Below, in pieces: positions 58,304-64,000 of a DNA stretch of 64,000 nucleotides. Position 1 is the stretch's first letter. Each line of letters opens with the position of its first letter. A program made the position numbers and the translations under genes. The DNA is taken from assembly GCA_024758765.1 (NCBI GenBank), contig CP101406.1, forward strand, positions 4,526,001 through 4,590,000, read 5' to 3'. The DNA is from Mycobacterium sp. SVM_VP21 (GTDB lineage Bacteria > Actinomycetota > Actinomycetes > Mycobacteriales > Mycobacteriaceae). The notes beneath the pieces were generated by a model. The model was not told the DNA's origin. It made no database searches and saw nothing but the letters and a program-made list of their open reading frames with translations.

Positions 58304-60063
58304 CGGCCGAGCCGGGCCGGGCCGCGGCGCGGGGTCTGCTCTGGTCGTTATTGCTTCCGTATCGGTTTGCGGCGCTGCTGATGGTGGTGGCGATTGTGGT
58401 GGAAAACGCTGCCCGGCTTGCGGTTCCAATACTCGCGCAGCGCGGAATCGACCGGGGCATCCCGCCGATCGCCGCGGACGGCTCGATCCGGCAGCTGAGT
58501 GTGATCGTGACGGCGCTCGCGGTGGTGGTGTTCACGCAAGCCATCAGCCGGATGCTCTTCCTGCAGTGGTCGGGCACGATCGGGCAGCAGATGCTGCTGG
58601 AGCTGCGGCGCCGCGTGTTCCGCCAGTTTCAGCGCCTGGATGTCGGGTTCCACGAGCGCTACACCTCGGGCCGGGTGGTCAGCAGGTTGACCAACGACGT
58701 CGACGCGATCCAGGACATGCTGCTCACCGGGTTCGACGGCCTGGTCGGCGCCGCACTCACGATGGCAGGTACGGCGGTGCTGCTCATCGTGCTGGACTGG
58801 CGGCTGGGCCTGATGTGCCTGATCGCCTTTCCGGTGCTGGTGGCGTTGCTGCGATGGTTCCGGGGCGAATCGTCGAAGAACTACGCCGCGGTGCGCGAGC
58901 ATGCCGCGCGGGTGATTGTGCAGTTCACCGAGACCATGATCGGGATCAAGGCGGTGCAGGCCTATCGCCGAGAGGCCCGCAATCAGGAGATCTTCACGGA
59001 AGTCGCCGACCAATACCGCTCGGTGAACGAGAAGGCATTCAGACTGGTCGCGGTCTTCTCGCCCGGGGTCAAGCTGGTCGGCAACCTCACCACCGGTGTG
59101 GTGCTGCTCTACGGGGGCTGGCGAGTGTTGCACGGGCACATGACGATCGGCACCTTCACCGCGTTCCTGCTTTATCTGCGGATGTTCTTTGAACCGATGC
59201 AGGGCATCTCGGAGTTCCTCAACACCTTTCAGTCGGCCACCTCGGCGCTGGAGAAGCTGGCCGGGGTGCTGGCCGAAAAGCCCGCCGTCACCGACTCGGC
59301 TGGTCCGCAGACCGTTCCCGGTGGGGTGCGCGGTGAGATCGACTTGCGTGACGTGCATTTCGGCTACCGGGAAGGCCAGTCAGTGCTGGCCGGTATATCG
59401 CTGAACATCCCGGCCGGCCAGACGGTGGCGCTGGTCGGCAGTACCGGAGCCGGCAAGTCCACCATCGCCAAACTGATCGCCCGGTTCTACGATCCGGGGT
59501 CGGGAGCGGTGACGTTGGACGGCGTCGACCTGCGTGCGTTCACCCAGGCGGCGCTGCGCCGTCACGTCGTGATGGTCACCCAGGAGAACTTTCTGTTCAC
59601 CGGCACAGTCGCCGACAACATCAGGTTCGGTCGTCCCGATGCGACTGGCGCCGAGGTGGCCGCCGCGGCGACGAGTGTGGGCGCCGACGCATTCATCACC
59701 GCCCTGCCCGACGGTTACGACACCGATGTCGCCAAGCGGGGCGGGCGGCTCTCGGCGGGCCAGCGTCAACTGATTGCGTTCGTGCGTGCCTTCCTCGCCG
59801 ACCCGGCGGTACTGATCCTCGACGAGGCGACGTCTTCGCTGGACATCCCCGGCGAGCGGATGGTGCAGAAGGCGCTGCGCAACGTGCTGGCTGGGCGGAC
59901 TGCGCTGGTGATTGCCCACCGGCTCTCCACGGTCGAGATCGCCGACCGGGTTCTGGTGATCGAGGGCGGGCGCATCGTCGAGGACGGGCCGCCGGCCGAG
60001 CTGATCCGCGCGGAGGGCCACTACGCCGCCCTGCACGACGCGTGGCTGCGCTCGTTGGCCTGA
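58300..60063 (+). CDS. ABC exporter half (non-canonical signature)
   Basis: 587 residues from a GTG overlapping the first half. The membrane domain has about six helices, then an NBD with Walker A GSTGAGKS, a signature that reads LSAGQRQLIAFVRAFL at about 485 instead of LSGGQ, and intact Walker B LILDEATSSLD with catalytic Glu509. The intact Walker B complements the altered one in the partner, so together they make one active and one degenerate ATP site. Co-translated with the partner. Substrate unknown. Confidence 0.88.
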   Translation: MTAEPGRAAARGLLWSLLLPYRFAALLMVVAIVVENAARLAVPILAQRGIDRGIPPIAADGSIRQLSVIVTALAVVVFTQAISRMLFLQWSGTIGQQMLLELRRRVFRQFQRLDVGFHERYTSGRVVSRLTNDVDAIQDMLLTGFDGLVGAALTMAGTAVLLIVLDWRLGLMCLIAFPVLVALLRWFRGESSKNYAAVREHAARVIVQFTETMIGIKAVQAYRREARNQEIFTEVADQYRSVNEKAFRLVAVFSPGVKLVGNLTTGVVLLYGGWRVLHGHMTIGTFTAFLLYLRMFFEPMQGISEFLNTFQSATSALEKLAGVLAEKPAVTDSAGPQTVPGGVRGEIDLRDVHFGYREGQSVLAGISLNIPAGQTVALVGSTGAGKSTIAKLIARFYDPGSGAVTLDGVDLRAFTQAALRRHVVMVTQENFLFTGTVADNIRFGRPDATGAEVAAAATSVGADAFITALPDGYDTDVAKRGGRLSAGQRQLIAFVRAFLADPAVLILDEATSSLDIPGERMVQKALRNVLAGRTALVIAHRLSTVEIADRVLVIEGGRIVEDGPPAELIRAEGHYAALHDAWLRSLA

Positions 60064-60203
60064 ACGGCGGCATGCGCGCGCTTCGGGGCGGGTTAAATCC
60101 AGGTGAATTTAAATGATCCGACCTGCGAACATCGGGATGTGGGGCGCAAAGATCCCGCAAACGCAGGACTTTCCAAGCAAATTGCCCACTTAGGCTTTCC
60201 GAC

Positions 60204-60266
60204 GTGATTGTCACATCGAACGCTAAGGCCGCCAAGAAGGCCGAAGCTGCCAAGGCAGCTGCGTGA
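60204..60266 (+). CDS. Possible 20-residue leader peptide of the EamA gene
   Basis: A GTG at 60204 opens a 20-codon frame rich in Ala and Lys (ending EAAKAAA) that stops at TGA 60264-60266. That stop overlaps the GTG start of the transporter (GTGA), so its translation would be coupled to that gene. No ribosome-binding site precedes it, which in mycobacteria suggests a leaderless start. Upstream, TTAAAT-N8-ATTTAA (60093-60112) is the only AT-rich inverted repeat in the gap after the ABC gene. Confidence 0.35.
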   Translation: MIVTSNAKAAKKAEAAKAAA

Positions 60267-61117
60267 TCGGTTCGCCGACGGCGCAAGGGTTGGCCTTGGC
60301 GTCGGCCACCAGTTTCGGGATCAGCGACTTCGTGGGCGGTGTCGCGTCGCGGCGGGTCGCTGCGCTCCGCGTGGTGTTGGTGTCCACCCCGGTCTCGATG
60401 GTGATGCTCGGAATGCTCGCCCTGATCGGCGGCGGGCACATCACGACGAGCACGGTGGTCTTGGGCATGCTCGGCGGACTCACCCAGGCCCTGGGCATCT
60501 GGTGGTTCTACGCCGCCATGGCCGCGGGCCCGATTTCGGTGGTATCGCCACTGGCCGCAGTGGTCGACGCCAGCGTGCCGGTGTGCGTCGGACGGATGCT
60601 GGGGGAACGTCCCGGCATGCTCGCCAGCGCAGGTATCGCGGTGGCGCTGGGCGCGGTGGTGTTGATCAGCTGGCACGCCGGCGACGACGGCGTCCATCGG
60701 CCGGGGCTCACCCACCGCGTGCTCTGGTTGACGGTCGCCTCGGGGGTGGCCCTGGGGTTGAACTTCGTCTTCCTGGACCGCACTCCGTCGGATTCCGGGC
60801 TGTGGCCCCTGTTGTTCGCGCGTGCCGCGGCCACGGTTCTGGTGATCGCCGTCGCGGCGGCCAGTCGCAATTTGAAGGTGCCTTCGGGCACACCGCTGCG
60901 GCTGGCGTTCCTGATCGCACTGCTCGACACCGCCGCCAACGTCACCATGCTGTTCGCGTTGAAGCTCGCGCTGCTGTCACTGGCCAGCGTCTTGATCTCG
61001 CTGTATCCCGCCGCCACGGTGATCTTGGCGGTCGTCTTACTGGGGGAGCGGGTGCGTTTCCGGCAGGTGATGGGGATGGTGCTGGCGGGAGTGGCCGTAG
61101 CGATGATCACCGGTTAG
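60263..61117 (+). CDS. EamA/DMT-superfamily transporter
   Basis: 284 residues from a GTG, about ten hydrophobic segments in two repeated halves. Each half ends with a typical EamA segment (LGERPGMLASAGIAVALGAVVLIS; LLGERVRFRQVMGMVLAGVAVAMI). These export metabolites such as amino acids; the substrate is unknown. The start overlaps the stop of the possible leader peptide. A long perfect hairpin lies 17 bp downstream. Confidence 0.82.
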   Translation: MIGSPTAQGLALASATSFGISDFVGGVASRRVAALRVVLVSTPVSMVMLGMLALIGGGHITTSTVVLGMLGGLTQALGIWWFYAAMAAGPISVVSPLAAVVDASVPVCVGRMLGERPGMLASAGIAVALGAVVLISWHAGDDGVHRPGLTHRVLWLTVASGVALGLNFVFLDRTPSDSGLWPLLFARAAATVLVIAVAAASRNLKVPSGTPLRLAFLIALLDTAANVTMLFALKLALLSLASVLISLYPAATVILAVVLLGERVRFRQVMGMVLAGVAVAMITG

Positions 61118-61134
61118 GTGATCGCCTCCGCGAG

Positions 61135-61183
61135 ACCGACGTTTTGCAGGTCGCCACTCACACTTTCGCTGCAAAACGTCGGT
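61135..61183. terminator. Long perfect inverted repeat between EamA and accD3
   Basis: ACCGACGTTTTGCAG (61135-61149) and CTGCAAAACGTCGGT (61169-61183) form a perfect 15-bp stem around a 19-base loop in the convergent gap. It may end both transcripts, but there is no T-tract; a regulatory RNA hairpin or decayed mobile-element repeat cannot be excluded. Confidence 0.45.
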
Positions 61184-61191
61184 TTCGGTGA

Positions 61192-62670
61192 TCAACCGGG
61201 CAACCCGATCCGGCGGTAGCGCTCCAACCGGGCCGCCATCCGCTGCTCTGCGGGCACCCCGCGCAGTGCCGACAGCTCGACGGCGACGGCCCGCGACATT
61301 CGCTTGGCGAAGTCGATCGGCTCCTCGGCGGCATCCGGGTGTTCGCCGACGATCACATCCACGATCCCGTGCGCCTGTAGATCCGCCGAACGGATGCCCT
61401 GCGCCGCGGAGAGCTCCGGAGCGTGGTCGGTATCGCGGAACACGATGGCACTGGCGCCCTCCGGCGGCAACGGCGCCAGCCAGCCGTGCAACGCGGCCAG
61501 CACCCGATCCGCCGGCACCATCGCCAGCGCCGGACCGCCACTGCCTTGGCCCAGCAGCACCGACACCGTCGGCACCTCAAGGGTGACCAGCTCGGCCAGA
61601 CACGCCGCGATCTGCGCTGCCAGGCCACCCTGCTCGGCCTCCACCGACAGTGCAGGCCCGGGAGTGTCGATGACCAGCACCAGCGGCAGCCGCAGGCCCG
61701 CGGCCAACGCCATGCCGCGGCGCGCATCGCGCAGCGCGATCGGGTCGGTCAGCCGATCTGCGCCCCGCAGCTGCCCCAACACCACGGCGGGCTGACCGCC
61801 GAAGCGCGCCAACGCCAGCAAGATCGTGGCATCGCGTTCGGTGCTGCCGGTCCCCGACAAGAACACCCGCTCGGTGGCGCCGTGCCGCAGCAGAAACCCG
61901 ACGCCCGGCCGATCCGGACGCCGCGACGCGCACACGGAGTCCCACGCCGGAACGTTGGGAATCGGCTCAGCGGCCGGCTTCGCCGGAGCCGGAGCCGGAT
62001 CGTCGAGCATCACCTTCAGCGTCCGCGCGCAGGTGCGCCGCAGCCACTTCAGCGGGATGACGCCGTCGATCACCCCGTAGGCCTGCAGGTTCTCGGCGGT
62101 CTGGACGCCCGGCGGGAACGGTGCGCCATAGAGCTGTTCGTAGACCCGCGGCCCCAGAAAGCCCACCAGTGCCCCCGGCTCGGCTAGCGTGACGTGCCCC
62201 AGTGAACCCCAGGACGCGAACACCCCGCCGGTGGTGGGGTGACGCAGGTAGACCAGGTAGGGCAGGTGAGCGCGCTTGTGCAGTTCTACCGCGGCGGCGA
62301 TCTTCACCATCTGCAGGAATGCGACGGTGCCCTCCTGCATCCGGGTGCCGCCCGAACTCGGCGACGCCAGTAGTGGCAGTCGTTCGGCGGTGGCCCGCTG
62401 GACTGCGGCGGTGATCCGCTCGGCGGCAGCTACCCCGATGGAGCCGGCCAGGAAGTCGAAGTCGCTGGCGATCACCGCGACCCGGCGGCCGTTGATCCGG
62501 CCCTCCCCGGTCAGGACCGCCTCGTCGCGGCCGCTGGCAGCCCGGGCCGCCGCCAGCTCGGCGGCATAAGCGTCACTGACCGGCACGGCCAGCGGCGCGG
62601 CGTCCCAACTGAGGAACGAGCCGCGATCCAGCACCGCATCGCGCACTTCATCGGCCCCGGTCCGGCTCAC
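61192..62670 (-). CDS. accD3: Acyl-CoA carboxylase carboxyltransferase subunit AccD3
   Basis: 492 residues, close to Rv0904c in length. Both carboxyltransferase halves are present: the N-terminal half with [79 protein letters not shown], and the C-terminal half with [57 protein letters not shown]. It would transfer carboxyl from biotin to an acyl-CoA with an AccA partner encoded elsewhere. Its GTG start is only 27 bp from the divergent echA6 start. Confidence 0.92.
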   Translation of the reverse strand: MSRTGADEVRDAVLDRGSFLSWDAAPLAVPVSDAYAAELAAARAASGRDEAVLTGEGRINGRRVAVIASDFDFLAGSIGVAAAERITAAVQRATAERLPLLASPSSGGTRMQEGTVAFLQMVKIAAAVELHKRAHLPYLVYLRHPTTGGVFASWGSLGHVTLAEPGALVGFLGPRVYEQLYGAPFPPGVQTAENLQAYGVIDGVIPLKWLRRTCARTLKVMLDDPAPAPAKPAAEPIPNVPAWDSVCASRRPDRPGVGFLLRHGATERVFLSGTGSTERDATILLALARFGGQPAVVLGQLRGADRLTDPIALRDARRGMALAAGLRLPLVLVIDTPGPALSVEAEQGGLAAQIAACLAELVTLEVPTVSVLLGQGSGGPALAMVPADRVLAALHGWLAPLPPEGASAIVFRDTDHAPELSAAQGIRSADLQAHGIVDVIVGEHPDAAEEPIDFAKRMSRAVAVELSALRGVPAEQRMAARLERYRRIGLPG

Positions 62671-62697
62671 AGATCGAGGCTAATAGGCTGGTTCGTC

Positions 62698-63429
62698 ATG
62701 ATCGGTGTTACCCGCGATGAAGCCGTCACGACTATCGAGTTGCAGCGCCCCGAGCGCCGCAACGCGTTGAACTCCCAGCTCGTCACCGAGTTGCGGGAGG
62801 CGGTCTTGGACGCCGCCACCCACGACGTCCGGGCGATCGTGCTGACCGGGCAGGGCACCGTGTTCTGTGCCGGCGCGGATCTGTCCGGTGACGCGTTCGC
62901 TGCCGACTACCCCGACAAACTGGTCGCCCTGCACCAGAGCATCGCCGACGTCCCGGTGCCGGTGATCGGCGCCATCAACGGGGCCGCGATCGGCGCCGGC
63001 CTGCAATTGGCGATGGTCTGCGATCTGCGGGTGGTGGCCCCCGAGGCGTTCTTCCAGTTCCCGGTCGCCAAGTACGGTCTGGCGCTGGACAACTGGAGCA
63101 TCCGGCGGCTGACCTCACTGGTCGGCTACGGGCGGGCCCGGGCGATGATGCTGACCGCGGAGAAGCTGCCCGCCGACGCGGCACTGCTCACCGGGATGGC
63201 CAACCGGATCGGCACCCTTGCCGACGCGCAGGCCTGGGCGCACGAGATCGCCGGGCTGGCGCCGCTAGCGCTGCAGCACGCCAAGCGGGTGCTCAACGAC
63301 GACGGCGCCTACGAGGAGCAGCAGCCGGCGCACAAGGAGCTGTTCGACAAGGCTTGGGGTTCCCAAGACGTCATCGAGGCCCAGGTGGCGCGGGTGGAGA
63401 AGCGGCCGCCGAAGTTCCAGGGCGCCTAA
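62698..63429 (+). CDS. echA6: Enoyl-CoA hydratase-family protein EchA6
   Basis: 243 residues, the same as M. tuberculosis EchA6 (Rv0905). Crotonase fold with [17 protein letters not shown] and [25 protein letters not shown]. In M. tuberculosis EchA6 is an essential acyl-CoA-binding protein in mycolic acid synthesis that does not appear to hydrate substrates, and it is a drug target. TAATAG about 17 bases before the ATG and the short gap suggest a leaderless message. Confidence 0.94.
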   Translation: MIGVTRDEAVTTIELQRPERRNALNSQLVTELREAVLDAATHDVRAIVLTGQGTVFCAGADLSGDAFAADYPDKLVALHQSIADVPVPVIGAINGAAIGAGLQLAMVCDLRVVAPEAFFQFPVAKYGLALDNWSIRRLTSLVGYGRARAMMLTAEKLPADAALLTGMANRIGTLADAQAWAHEIAGLAPLALQHAKRVLNDDGAYEEQQPAHKELFDKAWGSQDVIEAQVARVEKRPPKFQGA

Positions 63430-63482
63430 CCGGCGCCATCGAAACGGCGGAGCCCGCGGGCCGCCACCATAGACTCGTCGTC

Positions 63483-64000
63483 ATGCTGCGTGGAGCACTT
63501 CGACTGGCGGGAACCACAGCGTCGCTGGTTGCTGGGGGCTGGACGCTACGTGCGCTGCGGGGCACGCCCACCGCGTTGGGCGCGGCGCCCACTGCGATCG
63601 ATGCGGTGGCTTCCCGGTCCAGGAATTACCGCGACGGCATCTTCCACAACATCGAACGCGTGGCAATGGTCAACATGGACCGCGAACAACAGCGGCTGAT
63701 GGTGCGCGAGCTGTTTGCCGACCGCATCGGGCGGCGGCCCACCACGCCGATTCCGCTGGAGGTGCCCGACTTCAGTGTCAACGTCGAGCCGCTGGCGATC
63801 ACCTGGCTGGGACACGCGACGGCACTCGTGGAGATCGACGGCTATCGCGTGCTGACCGACCCGGTCTGGAGCGAGCGCTGTTCGCCGTCGGACGCGGTCG
63901 GTCCTCGACGGCTGCACCCCCCGCCGGTGGGGCTCGGGGCGCTGCCCGCGGTCGACGCGATCGTCGTCAGCCACGACCACTACGACCACCTCGACATCGA
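63483..64000 (+). CDS. Metallo-beta-lactamase-fold protein (Rv0906-like), 3' truncated
   Basis: The first 172 residues are in the window. ATG 63483 opens a basic/hydrophobic N-terminus (LRGALRLAGTTASLVAGGWTLRAL, a possible membrane anchor), then WLGHATALVEIDGYRVLTDPVWSERCSP and the zinc motif SHDHYDH with His164, His166, Asp168 and His169. This matches the NAPE-PLD/UlaG-like group of Rv0906. The substrate is unknown, probably a phospho- or lipid ester. The remainder lies beyond the window. Confidence 0.88.
   Translation, partial: MLRGALRLAGTTASLVAGGWTLRALRGTPTALGAAPTAIDAVASRSRNYRDGIFHNIERVAMVNMDREQQRLMVRELFADRIGRRPTTPIPLEVPDFSVNVEPLAITWLGHATALVEIDGYRVLTDPVWSERCSPSDAVGPRRLHPPPVGLGALPAVDAIVVSHDHYDHLDI

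Overview
The window is a GC-rich actinobacterial chromosome segment from a mycobacterium. Evidence is a PE_PGRS protein at the left edge, rpfA, fprB, arfABC, prrAB, MoCo genes, and a gene order from about 12.3 kb to the right edge that follows the M. tuberculosis Rv0856-Rv0906 block almost gene for gene, as I remember that genome. A PE_PGRS gene together with several non-tuberculosis insertions would suit a non-tuberculous lineage such as the M. terrae/Mycolicibacter clade, but that placement is inference.

Layout. 1-4.3 kb: the 3' part of a PE_PGRS gene, a fatty-acyl-AMP ligase and a MarR regulator. 4.3-10.5 kb: an accessory island with visibly lower GC. It carries small orphan genes, a two-gene operon encoding an AAA-ATPase with a TOPRIM-like C-terminus followed by a TIR-domain protein (a candidate anti-phage system), a tRNA-Phe 3'-end fragment that looks like an attachment-site scar, and two further orphan genes. 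10.5-14.5 kb: exported proteins (a protease-like protein lacking its serine, a hemophore-related protein, a DUF732 protein), two SRPBCC proteins and dapC. 14.5-18.4 kb: the fadA-fadB beta-oxidation operon. 18.4-22.9 kb: XPB helicase and its partner. 23-27.5 kb: molybdopterin genes (moaC-mog-moaE and moaD-moaA) on either side of rpfA, which has a c-di-AMP (ydaO-type) riboswitch leader and a CRP-like box.

27.7-31.7 kb: cspB, a FadR-type regulator, a fatty-acid/sterol hydroxylase and fadE10, linked by shared operator-like sequences. 31.7-36.7 kb: DUF898 protein, a glutathionyl-hydroquinone reductase homologue, DUF2771, an MFS protein and DUF3027. 36.7-40.5 kb: a segment not in the tuberculosis order, with a hemerythrin-PPOX fusion operon, a divergent TetR regulator and an exported protein. 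40.5-46.7 kb: rRNA methyltransferase, sepH, serC with a shared CRP-like box, a diiron protein and fprB. 46.8-51.8 kb: citA, pdxH, an exporter, gltA2 and an FKBP. 51.8-54.4 kb: the arfABC operon preceded by an extra arfA-like BON gene. 54.4-56.4 kb: prrAB. 56.5-60.1 kb: a heterodimeric ABC exporter. 60.2-64 kb: a possible leader peptide with an EamA transporter, accD3, echA6 and the start of a metallo-beta-lactamase-fold gene cut by the window edge.

The core genes concern lipid turnover (fadA/B, fadE10, accD3, echA6), central carbon (citA, gltA2), serine, MoCo and envelope functions. The most unusual part is the ATPase-TOPRIM/TIR operon in the low-GC island. No intact tRNA, rRNA, CRISPR array or transposase was seen.
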